NCBI GenBank assembly: GCA_013213875.1
Contig: JABSSV010000006.1
Coordinates: 1 to 14,011 of the forward strand
DNA: 14,011 bases
From: Lysobacterales bacterium
GTDB lineage: Bacteria > Pseudomonadota > Gammaproteobacteria > Xanthomonadales > SZUA-36
Reading direction: 5' to 3'
Both the position numbers and the translations under genes were made by a program. This document shows, in pieces, positions 1 through 8,468 of this stretch; position 1 is the stretch's first letter; each line of letters opens with the position of its first letter. The notes under the pieces are model-generated. The model saw only the letters and a program-made list of their open reading frames with translations, made no database searches and was not told the origin of the DNA.

Positions 1-287
1 CATCAGCCACCGAGATGGCAGAAGCAAACGTAAATACCGTGGTAAGCGGTCGGCACGATGAGCTCCAGTTGCCAATGGCGTCCAGCATCGTTATCTGCGA
101 GCACACATCCGGGTAAGACCATTAGCGCTGGCGCGCCAGCAAGGGCTCCTTTCTGAGGCGGGCTTCAAGGAAGAACGGGTGAAGTCGCGAAAATATCGCT
201 AAAATACCCGCCCGACATCGTTTAATCTCCCGTTGGAACCACCCTGCATCCCTTGGGTTAGCAGGTTGGTCACCACGGCTGACACGG
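1..287. other. 5' flank without a supportable gene
   Basis: I see no convincing gene here. On the + strand, frame 2 is open from the left edge to a TGA at 59-61 and encodes a short, very basic tail. Frame 3 is open to a TAA at 114-116. On the - strand a 39-codon ATG-to-TGA frame runs from 122 down to 3. None has a recognisable motif or a good ribosome binding site, so any of them could be chance, although one + frame could be the last residues of a gene lying mostly off the left edge. A perfect palindrome sits at 127-140. The stretch ends just before the PHO box of pstC. Confidence 0.5.
127..140. repeat. Perfect 14-bp palindrome GCTGGCGCGCCAGC
   Basis: The sequence GCTGGCGCGCCAGC equals its own reverse complement over all 14 bases. 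It is followed by AAGGGCTCCTTT, which is itself a weak AAGG/CCTT hairpin, but there is no run of T, so it is not a standard intrinsic terminator. It lies about 150 bp before the pst promoter. It could be a protein-binding site, or the remains of a terminator for a gene ending off the left edge. The observation is certain; the role is unknown. Confidence 0.5.
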
Positions 288-321
288 CTGTAATAATCTT
301 GTCATATTTCACACATAACAT
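288..321 (+). promoter_or_regulatory. PHO box and -10 of the pstC operon
   Basis: The 18-bp element CTGTAATAATCTTGTCAT (288-305) is two 7-bp repeats, CTGTAAT and TTGTCAT, spaced 11 bp apart. It closely matches the PhoB consensus CTGTCATAWAWCTGTCAY. A weaker third repeat, CACACAT, follows 11 bp later at 310-316. Exactly 10 bp after the box is a -10 candidate, TAACAT (316-321), the same geometry as E. coli phoA, where the box replaces the -35. PhoB-P activation under phosphate limitation is inferred from this match and from the pst genes downstream. The predicted transcription start falls near 327-329, on top of the first ATG of pstC. Confidence 0.8.
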
Positions 322-327
322 GCTGCC

Positions 328-2577
328 ATGAGAGCTCATAGCAACGCCGACGGTAATGCTGACCGTCGCGACATGGACGATTTCCACAAGCGCCGTCAAC
401 TAAAGGACGCCCTGGCCCGATGGCTGATTGCTGTCGGCGGGGTGGCTGTGATTGGCGCTGTCGTTTTGATTTTGTTCTACCTCTTGTGGGTTGTCTTTCC
501 CCTGTTCCTACCCTCCTCATCAGAGTCAGAGACGCTAGGACAGCGGAGCGCCTGGACTGATGAGCCGCCCCTGTATTTGAGCGTGGAGGAACAACTTGAA
601 GTCGGCACACGCGTAACGGCCGACGGCACCATCGAGTTTTTCCAGACCGAGGATTTAGCGCCGCTTGCACAGGAGCGCTTTGCACCCCTGGCGGAGACGA
701 GACTAAGCGCTGCGGCAGAATCAGACACCCAGCCGGCGCAACTCGCGCTACTGGCGGAGAGTGGTGAGATATTCCTGCTGGAGAGACGCTTCTCAACTAA
801 TTACGATGACGGCATTGAAAATCGTCGCATCGAGCCAGGCCTGGATTTTCCCTATGGCACCCAATGGCGACCGTTGACGGACGGCTCGCCTGTTGTCGAT
901 TTCACGTTCAGCAGTGGTGACAACTCGCTGGTGGTTGCTGCCATTAGCATGAATCAGCTGTTTGTCAGCTATGGCAGCATGGAGCAAAACTTCCTCACCG
1001 GTGAGCGTACGCTGGATAGCCGCAACCTGACGGCCGAATTGGGCTTCACGGCAACCAGCATCGCAATAAGCGGTAATCACCGTTGGGCTTACCTGGGCGA
1101 TGATCAGGGGCAGATTCACCGTTATGACCTGCCGTCGATGAACCCAAGCCAGACATTAAAAGTTTCTGACGCAGCCATTACTGAACTGCACATGCTACTA
1201 GGCAGCATTTCCGTACTCGCCGGCGACGCTGACGGCGGTATCAATCAGTTGTTTCCGGTGCGTGATGACGACAATGCCTACCAGTTGACCCCGATACGCT
1301 CTTTTCCCGCGCAGAAAGGCGCGATCGAGCGGATACAGACCGAATACCGACGCAAAGGTTTTATCGCTATCGATAGCACCGGCATGCTGGGCGTTTATCA
1401 CTCTACCGCCGGTCAGCGGGTCATGCTGGAACCCGTTGATGCGATCTCACCAGAGGCTTTCGCGCTATCACCACGGGCCAATGGCCTACTTACCATCGGG
1501 GCTAATGGTGCAGCCGAGCTTCTGCGGCTCGACAACAAGCATCCGGAGATCTCATTCTCATCCTTGTGGGGCAAGGTTTGGTACGAGAACTATGCGGAGC
1601 CGGCCCATATCTGGCAGTCCTCATCGGCCAGTAACGATTTCGAGCCTAAATTCAGCCTTACCCCGCTGGCTTTCGGAACGCTCAAGGCGGCCCTGTATGC
1701 CATGCTATTTGCGGTCCCCTTCGCGCTGGCCGGTGCGGCCTTCACTGCTTATTTCATGGCACCGGGCCTACGCCAGGTAGTCAAGCCGACCATTGAGATT
1801 ATGGCAGCACTGCCGACCGTTATTTTGGGCTTTCTCGCCGGTCTCTGGTTTGCGCCGTTTCTGGAAGAAAACTTGGCCGGGGTATTTGCCATCTTCTTGG
1901 TCGTCCCTGTCGGGCTGCTGATCTTCTCCTGGTTCGGGTCACAGAACCCGTTCCTGCGTCGTCTGGCGCCAGAGGGCTGGGAGCCGGCGCTGCTGATCCC
2001 GGTCATGATCGTTTTGGTATGGGCGGCCCTGGCGCTCGCAGGCCCCATTCAGGACCTGTTCTTTGCGGGCAATATGCGCCTCTGGTTCAGCCAGGAACTG
2101 GGTATCAGTTACGACCAGCGCAACGCGCTGGTGGTCGGGGTTGCCATGGGCTTTGCCGTCATCCCGACCATCTTCTCCATTGCAGAGGATGCTGTCTTTG
2201 GCGTACCCAAAAGCCTGTCTGACGGATCCCTTGCGCTGGGCGCCACACGCTGGCAAACCATGATTCGCGTGATTCTCCCTACCGCCAGCCCGGGCATTTT
2301 CTCCGGTTTGATGATTGGTCTGGGCCGAGCGGTGGGCGAAACCATGATCGTGCTCATGGCCACCGGTAATACACCCATCATGGACTGGAACCTGTTCGAA
2401 GGCATGCGCACGCTGGCTGCCAACATCGCGGTCGAAATGCCGGAATCGGAAGTGAACTCGTCCCACTACCGCATTCTCTTCCTGGCCGCATTGACCCTGT
2501 TCATTTTTACCTTTGTCGTCAATACCGGTGCGGAACTCATCCGTCAGCGGTTACGCGAGAAATACAGTTCCCTGTGA
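328..2577 (+). CDS. pstC: Phosphate ABC transporter permease PstC, long form
   Basis: This is an inner-membrane channel subunit of the high-affinity PstSCAB phosphate importer. The 749-residue protein is far longer than the roughly 320 residues of E. coli PstC. A first membrane segment (about 33-60) is followed by a periplasmic insertion of roughly 380 residues. From about residue 442 there is a MetI-type permease domain with several membrane helices and the EAA loop that contacts PstB (about 620-658, with [13 protein letters not shown]). The insertion has repeated propeller-like strands (near 245-270, 294-311, 345-359 and 387-404) and corresponds to the DUF3708-type extension of proteobacterial long PstC proteins. 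The start is uncertain: ATG 328 and the in-frame ATG 373 both lack a Shine-Dalgarno sequence, and the predicted transcript begins at about 328. ATG 328 would therefore be leaderless, and 373 would have a leader of about 45 nt. The gene is first in the operon, 10 bp before pstA. Confidence 0.95.
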   Translation: MRAHSNADGNADRRDMDDFHKRRQLKDALARWLIAVGGVAVIGAVVLILFYLLWVVFPLFLPSSSESETLGQRSAWTDEPPLYLSVEEQLEVGTRVTADGTIEFFQTEDLAPLAQERFAPLAETRLSAAAESDTQPAQLALLAESGEIFLLERRFSTNYDDGIENRRIEPGLDFPYGTQWRPLTDGSPVVDFTFSSGDNSLVVAAISMNQLFVSYGSMEQNFLTGERTLDSRNLTAELGFTATSIAISGNHRWAYLGDDQGQIHRYDLPSMNPSQTLKVSDAAITELHMLLGSISVLAGDADGGINQLFPVRDDDNAYQLTPIRSFPAQKGAIERIQTEYRRKGFIAIDSTGMLGVYHSTAGQRVMLEPVDAISPEAFALSPRANGLLTIGANGAAELLRLDNKHPEISFSSLWGKVWYENYAEPAHIWQSSSASNDFEPKFSLTPLAFGTLKAALYAMLFAVPFALAGAAFTAYFMAPGLRQVVKPTIEIMAALPTVILGFLAGLWFAPFLEENLAGVFAIFLVVPVGLLIFSWFGSQNPFLRRLAPEGWEPALLIPVMIVLVWAALALAGPIQDLFFAGNMRLWFSQELGISYDQRNALVVGVAMGFAVIPTIFSIAEDAVFGVPKSLSDGSLALGATRWQTMIRVILPTASPGIFSGLMIGLGRAVGETMIVLMATGNTPIMDWNLFEGMRTLAANIAVEMPESEVNSSHYRILFLAALTLFIFTFVVNTGAELIRQRLREKYSSL

Positions 2578-2587
2578 GGCACCGGAC

Positions 2588-4242
2588 ATGAAGAACTTCA
2601 AGAAATGGGTAGCCACCGGTGCGCCATGGATCTGGCTTAACGCCGCTGCGGTCACCGCTTGTCTGCTGCTTGTGGTTGGACTGCTCAGCCTGATCGCCTG
2701 GCGTGGCCTCGGACACTTCTGGCCGGCCAGCATCCAGGAGTGGATCGTACAAACCGAAACCGGCGAACAGGTCACCCTGGCTGGCCAGCTGCGTGAGACG
2801 GAAACCATTCCTGCCGAGCGACTCCGTGAAGCAGGTGTCGATCTGCCGCCAGAGCTGGTGGAGGTGGACCGCACTCTGCTCAAGGTGGGTAACCGCGATG
2901 TAACCGGCCAGGACTTCCGCTGGGTGCTGGAACCCTTTGTACTTGAACGCAGCGAGCCGCGATCACTCTTCCTGCTTGAACGCGATGAGTGGGGCGCCTT
3001 TATTGGCCGTCTGGTTGGTATCAAAGAGGACGGAACCGCTGTCCGTGCCGACAATATCAACAGCGAGTTTGAGCAGCGCCTCGCACGCGCGGAGTCCCTG
3101 CGCGCAGAAATCCATGATCTGGAGCGCGGAGAGATCGGGAAAATCAATTACCGGCTGGAGCGACTGCGGCTGGCACAGCGCAAACTGGAGCTAAAGGGAG
3201 ATAACGATCCGAAAGCCCGCGCCGAGATTGCACGCGAGCGTGAGGGCCTGGAAGCAGAATACAGGGCACTCGAAGAACGGCTGATTGATTTTGACCGGCA
3301 GATCGGCCGCGACAGCGTCGTGATGCGCACAGCTAATGGCGAGGAACGCGACCTGCCTTTGGCCACTATCCTGCACGCCTATCAGCCAAATGCCATGGGC
3401 CTCGGCAGCAAGATGGTTCACTACCTGGGCAAGGTATGGGAGTTTCTCAGCGAGGAACCGCGCGAGGCGAACACAGAGGGCGGTATCTTTCCCGCCATTT
3501 TTGGCACCATTCTTATGGTGCTGCTGATGAGCGTAGTGGTCACGCCGTTTGGGGTCATTGCAGCCGTTTATTTGAAAGAATATGCGACGCAGGGTTTGCT
3601 GACCCGATCCATTCGCGTCGCCGTTAATAACCTGGCCGGTGTACCGTCTATTGTCTACGGAGTGTTCGGCCTAGGCTTTTTTGTTTATACCATTGGCAGC
3701 AGTCTCGACGAACTTTTCTTTGAGTCGGCACTGCCCGCCCCCACCTTTGGCACTGGCGGCTTGTTCTGGGCCTCTTTGACGCTCGCTCTCATGACCCTTC
3801 CCGTTGTGATTGTCTCAACGGAGGAAGGGCTGGCGAGAATCCCGCGGGCCATCCGTGAAGGCAGCCTGGCACTCGGGGCCACCAAATGGGAAACGCTATG
3901 GCGCACCATCTTACCCATGGCCAGCCCGGCGATCATGACCGGCATGATTCTGGCGATCGCACGTGCCGCTGGTGAGGTAGCACCGCTGATGCTGGTGGGC
4001 GTGGTGAAACTCGCGCCTTCCTTACCGCTGGATGGCAATGCGCCATTCCTGCATCTGGAACGCAAATTCATGCACCTTGGGTTTCATATCTACGATGTGG
4101 GCTTTCAGAGCCCTAACGTGGAAGCGGCCCGCCCCCTGGTTTATGCCACCGCACTACTGCTGGTGATCGTGACGATTCTGTTGAACATTGTTGCTATTAC
4201 TGTAAGAAACCGCTTGCGTGAAAAATACCGTGGATTAGAAAC

Positions 4243-4246
<4 letters not shown>
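2588..4246 (+). CDS. pstA: Phosphate ABC transporter permease PstA, long form
   Basis: This is the second channel-forming permease of the Pst phosphate importer, pairing with PstC in the inner membrane. From ATG 2588 it is 552 residues, against about 296 in E. coli. I chose this start because GAGG (2576-2579) stands at normal distance before it and it follows the pstC stop directly; the reading frame stays open further upstream, but only inside pstC. Residues about 13-39 form a membrane helix. A periplasmic insertion follows, which I relate to the DUF3333-type N-terminal region. Its part from about 159 to 240 is rich in Glu, Arg, Leu and Ala with heptad-like spacing, a likely coiled coil. The MetI-type permease domain starts near residue 300, with an EAA loop at about 411-450 ([15 protein letters not shown]). 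The stop overlaps the pstB start in ATGA, so translation is probably coupled. Confidence 0.95.
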
Positions 4247-5073
<827 letters not shown>

Positions 5074-5099
5074 GCCCGCAGCGCCAGGAGAGCAAAGCC

Positions 5100-5816
5100 A
5101 TGGACAAGCTACATCTCAGTGAACACATCTCGCAGCAGTTCAACGAAGAACTGGAGGAAGTCCGCAGCAAGGTGCTGCAAATGGGCGGGGTGGTCGAGGA
5201 ACAATTGAATAAAGCGGTTAAGGCGTTAATTACCGGTTCGGAAGAGCTGGCCGCCGAGGTGGTGCAGAACGACGCCAGGGTGAATGCGCTGGAAGTTGAG
5301 ATCGATGACGACTGCACGCGAATCGTGGCTCGCCGCCAGCCAGCTGCCAGTGATCTGCGCCTGGTCATGGCGGTGATCCGTACCATCAACGACCTCGAAC
5401 GTATTGGTGATGAAGTGAAGCGCGTGGCGAAGACAGTCGGCGACGAACTCAGAGGCACATTGGAGGAAGACGTTCGCCAGGAACTGGAGCATATGGGCGA
5501 ACAGGTCAGCCGCATGCTGACCAGCGTTCTCGATGCCTTCGCACGCACGGATCCGGACGCTGCGCTGGCCGTATCCAAAGCGGATCGCAAGGTGGACGTG
5601 AAGTACAAAGCCATCACGCGACAGCTCATCAGCTATATGATGCAAGATCACAGCTCGATCCCCGTCATTCTCAACGTTTTGTGGGCTGCGCGTGCCCTGG
5701 AGCGCATTGGCGATCGCTGTCAAAACATCGCTGAATACGTCATTTACCTGGTGATCGGAAAAAATGTCCGCTACGCCAGCATCGACGAAATCATGGCAGA
5801 ACTAGAAGCCGACTAA
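5100..5816 (+). CDS. phoU: Phosphate signalling and uptake regulator PhoU
   Basis: PhoU is a cytoplasmic protein that connects the Pst transporter to the PhoR sensor kinase, keeping the Pho regulon off when phosphate is plentiful and limiting uptake. The 238-residue product has the usual length and the two tandem helical-bundle repeats of the family. Each carries an ExxxD metal-binding motif: ERIGD at 100-104 and ERIGD at 201-205, the latter followed by the typical CQNIAEY. The N-terminal segment with HISQQFNEELEEVRSKVL matches proteobacterial PhoU. The start at 5100 is well supported by AGGAG at 5086-5090. It is fourth in the pst operon. No terminator is visible after it, so read-through into pstS is likely besides pstS's own promoter. 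Confidence 0.97.
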   Translation: MDKLHLSEHISQQFNEELEEVRSKVLQMGGVVEEQLNKAVKALITGSEELAAEVVQNDARVNALEVEIDDDCTRIVARRQPAASDLRLVMAVIRTINDLERIGDEVKRVAKTVGDELRGTLEEDVRQELEHMGEQVSRMLTSVLDAFARTDPDAALAVSKADRKVDVKYKAITRQLISYMMQDHSSIPVILNVLWAARALERIGDRCQNIAEYVIYLVIGKNVRYASIDEIMAELEAD

Positions 5817-5846
5817 CGGTCGCACACGGCGCAGCCAGCTGAGCGA

Positions 5847-5853
5847 GTGACAG
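5847..5853 (-). promoter_or_regulatory. Inverted PHO half-site upstream of pstS
   Basis: GTGACAG is the exact reverse complement of the PHO half-site CTGTCAC. It begins 21 bp (about two helical turns) before the first direct half-site of the pstS PHO box. It also pairs with CTGTCGC at 5862-5868 to form a 7-bp stem with one G-U pair around an 8-base loop, so in a read-through transcript from phoU it could fold as a hairpin. A seven-base match could arise by chance; the role in PhoB binding is speculative. Confidence 0.3.
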
Positions 5854-5867
5854 AGATATTGCTGTCG

Positions 5868-5901
5868 CTGTCATACTTCTGTCACACACGCTGCTTACGC
5901 T
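5868..5901 (+). promoter_or_regulatory. PHO box and -10 of pstS
   Basis: CTGTCATACTTCTGTCAC (5868-5885) consists of near-perfect direct repeats CTGTCAT and CTGTCAC spaced 11 bp apart and is the best PhoB-box match in the window. Ten bp later lies TACGCT (5896-5901), a modest -10 at the phoA spacing; TATAGC (5903-5908) is an alternative a few bases downstream. Transcription would start near 5908-5915, giving a leader of about 30-40 nt before pstS. An independent promoter for pstS fits the need for many more copies of the binding protein than of the membrane subunits. Confidence 0.88.
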
Positions 5902-5946
5902 GTATAGCTTCTGAACACAGTAACCTAAGCTAGGGAGTTTCCCGTG

Positions 5947-6918
5947 ATGATCCGTAACTACTGCAAAGCAGCACTCGTCTCTGCTGCCGCACTACTTGCC
6001 GCACCTGCGCTGGCTCAATCAGACGTCGATGAAGGCCTCTCAACCTATGAAAAAACCGCTGGCGTATCTGGCAACCTGTCTAGCGTGGGCTCCGACACGT
6101 TGGCGAACCTGATGACCCTGTGGGCTGAAGAGTTCAAGCGCATTTATCCCAATGTGAATGTGCAGATTCAGGCCGCCGGTTCCTCAACGGCGCCACCTGC
6201 CCTCACCGAAGGCACATCAAATGCTGGCCCCATGAGCCGCATGATGAAAGACAAGGAACTCGAAGCATTCGAAGCGAAATACGGCTACAAACCAACGCCG
6301 ATCGCCGTCGCCATTGATGCACTGGCGGTATTTGTGCACAAGGACAACCCCATTGAGGGCCTGACCATCGATCAGGTAGATGCCGTGTTTTCATCAACGC
6401 GCACCTGCGGTGGCACAGAAGATATCACCCAATGGGGCCAGCTCGGCCTGAAAGGTGCCTGGGACAAGCGGGATATGCAGCTCTATGGCCGCAATTCTGT
6501 ATCCGGAACCTACGGTTACTTCAAGGACAACGCGCTCTGCAAAGGTGATTTCAAAAATACCGTAAACGAGCAGCCAGGATCAGCCTCTGTGGTGCAGTCA
6601 GTCAGTTCTTCACTGAACGGCATCGGTTATTCGGGCATCGGCTACACCACCTCTTCCGTACGCGCCGTCCCCCTGTCACGCAGCGCTGACAAGCCTTTTG
6701 TGGCCGCCACCAAGGAAAATGCAGCAACCGGTGGCTATCCGCTGGCCCGCTTCCTCTATGTTTATGTAAACAAGGAGCCCGGCAAACCTCTGCCGCCGCT
6801 TACTCAGGAGTTTTTCAAGCTCGTTCTGGCCCGCCAGGGTCAGGAAGTCGTCGTAAAAGACGGTTATGTCCCGCTGCCCGCCGTTGTGGCTGAGCGAGAA
6901 CTGGCCAAGCTGCAGTAA
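5947..6918 (+). CDS. pstS: Periplasmic phosphate-binding protein PstS
   Basis: This is the periplasmic receptor that binds inorganic phosphate and delivers it to PstC and PstA. It starts with a clear Sec signal peptide: basic MIRNYCK, a hydrophobic Ala/Leu core, and a cut after ALA at residue 23. The mature part has the PBP-like fold with phosphate-contact motifs: [10 protein letters not shown] early in the mature chain, [11 protein letters not shown], and [11 protein letters not shown] in the second lobe. At about 323 residues it resembles the Pseudomonas-type PstS rather than the E. coli form. GTG 5944 lies immediately before ATG 5947 in the same frame; I chose the ATG because the GGGAG at 5933-5937 is then nine bases away. 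Unusually, it follows phoU instead of leading the operon. It has its own PHO box and is closed by a strong terminator. Confidence 0.96.
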   Translation: MIRNYCKAALVSAAALLAAPALAQSDVDEGLSTYEKTAGVSGNLSSVGSDTLANLMTLWAEEFKRIYPNVNVQIQAAGSSTAPPALTEGTSNAGPMSRMMKDKELEAFEAKYGYKPTPIAVAIDALAVFVHKDNPIEGLTIDQVDAVFSSTRTCGGTEDITQWGQLGLKGAWDKRDMQLYGRNSVSGTYGYFKDNALCKGDFKNTVNEQPGSASVVQSVSSSLNGIGYSGIGYTTSSVRAVPLSRSADKPFVAATKENAATGGYPLARFLYVYVNKEPGKPLPPLTQEFFKLVLARQGQEVVVKDGYVPLPAVVAERELAKLQ

Positions 6919-6938
6919 CAGCAGACCTCAAGACCAGG

Positions 6939-6966
6939 AAAAACCCCGCCAGCGGCGGGGTTTTTT
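6939..6966 (+). terminator. Rho-independent terminator after pstS
   Basis: A perfect 7-bp GC stem, CCCCGCC (6944-6950) with GGCGGGG (6954-6960), closes a three-base AGC loop. It is preceded by AAAAA and followed by TTTTTT, so the stem extends into A-U pairs. It lies 21 bp after the pstS stop and should end the pst transcript before the porin gene. Confidence 0.95.
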
Positions 6967-7029
6967 ATTGCCAAGGGCGCCTGAAGGCCACGCACCCCAG
7001 GCACTTTGAAAGATCACAAATAGCCTAGA

Positions 7030-7063
7030 ACGTCATATTTATGTAACAAAACGTTCATAAACT
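7030..7063 (+). promoter_or_regulatory. PHO-box-like element and -10 of the porin gene
   Basis: ACGTCATATTTATGTAAC (7030-7047) is an 18-bp match to the PhoB box with half-sites ACGTCAT and ATGTAAC. A third, CGTTCAT (7052-7058), continues the 11-bp period. TAAACT (7058-7063) lies exactly 10 bp after the box, the same geometry as at pstC and pstS. The match is weaker than at pstS, about two thirds of consensus positions, but the spacing, the AT-rich context and the placement between a terminator and the porin start support it. Transcription would begin near 7070, leaving a leader of about 33 nt. Confidence 0.65.
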
Positions 7064-7102
7064 TTACTGACTCAATCGACAGAACAACCAAGGTATTGCG
7101 CC

Positions 7103-8359
7103 ATGAATCTGAAACGCACCCAAAAAAGCATTCTTGCTCTCGCCGTGGGGCTGGCGGTTGCCAGTAGCCCGGCTCATGCCCAGTCCGTGGAAGACGAAAT
7201 CAGCATGCTGCGTGAGCAATTGCAGGCCCTGACCAGCCGGTTGGACCAGTTGGAATCATCCAATGCCACGCTGCAGAAGGAAAACCAGGCCCTGCAAGCG
7301 GCCCATGTGGAGCAGACCGAGGCCGCAGTCGCGGAGGCCAAGGAAGCCGTCAGCAGCGTTTCCTGGGCGGAATCACTGCGCTGGAAAGGCGACTTCCGCT
7401 ACCGCTTTGAGAATATTGCGCAGGAAGGAAAGGACGATCGCAACCGCAGCCGTATCCGCGCCCGCGCCGCGCTGGTGGCAGACGTTTATGACGATCTGGA
7501 AGTCGGCATCGGTCTCGCCTCTGGCAGTGACGATCCCGTCTCTTCCAACCAGACGCTTGGTGGGGGTGGCACCACCAAGGACCTGAACCTGGACCTGGCC
7601 TACTTCAAATGGAGCGGTCTGGAAAACACGCATATTATCGGCGGTAAGTTCAAGAACGAACTGGCGCCGGTGGGCAAGAACTCCCTGCTGTGGGATTCGG
7701 ACTGGCGCCCGGAAGGCACCAGCGTGGTCTGGGATAACGGCAGCTTCTTCGCTAACGGCATCGGCACCTGGCTGGAAAGCGACTCCCGCCGCGGTGACAG
7801 CTTTGCCTGGATCGCCGAAGCGGGCTTCCGCATGAACCTTGGTGAGAATGGCAAATTCCGTGCCGGTCTGGGCGCACACTCCTTTGACACGAGGGGTCGT
7901 TCCTCTTTCTTCGGTGACGGTGATTTCTTCGGTAACAGCTCAGTGGGTTCCGTCTATCGCTACAACTACGAGGGCATTCAGGCCTTTGCGGAACTGGGCT
8001 GGAAGATGTTCGATCTGCCCGCGCTGGCCTATGCCGATTACGTGCAAAACCAGGATGCGGACGAGTTTGACACGGGCTATATCGTTGGCGTCAAACTCGG
8101 CAGCGCCAAGGCCAAAGGCACCTGGGATCTGGGCCTGGCCTATGAAGATCTGGAAGCCGATGCCGCTCTGGGTCTCTTGACCGATTCAGACTTCGGCGGC
8201 GGTGGTACCGATGCACGCGGCTGGATCATCAAGGGCAGCTATGCGCTGCGCAAAAACGTGGCGGGCAAGTTCACCTACTTCATCAACGATATTGATGGTG
8301 ACCTGGGCACAGAGCGTGATTTTGAACGCCTGATGCTGGATCTGAGCTTCAAGTTCTGA
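7103..8359 (+). CDS. Outer-membrane porin (Porin_5-like), probably Pho-regulated
   Basis: This is a predicted beta-barrel channel of the outer membrane. The 418-residue precursor has a Sec signal peptide cut after AHA (residue 26). A Leu/Gln/Glu-rich coiled coil (about 30-85) probably reaches through the periplasm or trimerises. The remainder alternates hydrophobic and polar residues as in a beta-barrel, and the C-terminus LMLDLSFKF ends in Phe, the usual signal for BAM-mediated insertion. The barrel start (WAESLRWKGDFRYRFE, with RNRSRIRARA shortly after) resembles the putative-porin family Porin_5 rather than Pseudomonas OprP/OprO. Substrate preference is not visible in the sequence; phosphate or another phosphorus compound is inferred from the PHO-like promoter and the adjacent pst genes. 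AAGGT at 7090-7094 supports the start. Strong terminators on both sides make it a single-gene transcript. Confidence 0.85.
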   Translation: MNLKRTQKSILALAVGLAVASSPAHAQSVEDEISMLREQLQALTSRLDQLESSNATLQKENQALQAAHVEQTEAAVAEAKEAVSSVSWAESLRWKGDFRYRFENIAQEGKDDRNRSRIRARAALVADVYDDLEVGIGLASGSDDPVSSNQTLGGGGTTKDLNLDLAYFKWSGLENTHIIGGKFKNELAPVGKNSLLWDSDWRPEGTSVVWDNGSFFANGIGTWLESDSRRGDSFAWIAEAGFRMNLGENGKFRAGLGAHSFDTRGRSSFFGDGDFFGNSSVGSVYRYNYEGIQAFAELGWKMFDLPALAYADYVQNQDADEFDTGYIVGVKLGSAKAKGTWDLGLAYEDLEADAALGLLTDSDFGGGGTDARGWIIKGSYALRKNVAGKFTYFINDIDGDLGTERDFERLMLDLSFKF

Positions 8360-8377
8360 GTCACGGGCACCGGACGG

Positions 8378-8405
8378 AAAAAGCCGCCTGCGGGCGGCTT
8401 TTTTT
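8378..8405 (+). terminator. Rho-independent terminator after the porin gene
   Basis: AAGCCGCC (8381-8388) pairs perfectly with GGCGGCTT (8393-8400) around a TGCG loop, with AAAAA leading in and seven T in a row (8399-8405) at the end. It stands 18 bp after the porin stop. A GTG at 8406 in frame with the next gene directly abuts it, which argues against that codon as a start. Confidence 0.95.
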
Positions 8406-8468
8406 GTGCCCCACCTCCGAGCGCTTGCCTGTGCTACGCTCGCTACATCTTCCCGGCCCCGCGATGCC

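Noticed and set aside
2..61. A short basic + strand frame open from the left edge to a TGA, possibly the C-terminus of an upstream gene.
   Set aside because: Only about 19 codons are visible and two other frames are open as well, so I cannot support it as coding.
3..122. A 39-codon ATG-to-TGA frame on the - strand in the left flank.
   Set aside because: No Shine-Dalgarno sequence, no recognisable motif, and a length compatible with chance.
199..796. Open frames on the - strand across the pst promoter and the start of pstC.
   Set aside because: They are mirror frames of pstC and its promoter; the products are Arg/Ser/Pro-rich without domain features, while the + strand frame is a clear PstC.
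2513..2587. An N-terminal extension of PstA by 25 residues, starting inside pstC.
   Set aside because: The extension is the shadow of the PstC C-terminus; ATG 2588 has a Shine-Dalgarno sequence and begins a normal membrane-protein N-terminus.
5817..5867. A terminator between phoU and pstS.
   Set aside because: The hairpin at 5847-5868 has no following T-run and overlaps the PHO box, so it does not look like an intrinsic terminator.
8406..8468. An upstream GTG start for the GNAT-VanY gene that adds 21 residues.
   Set aside because: The GTG directly abuts the T-run of the porin terminator, leaving no room for a ribosome site, and the extra residues do not form a convincing signal peptide.
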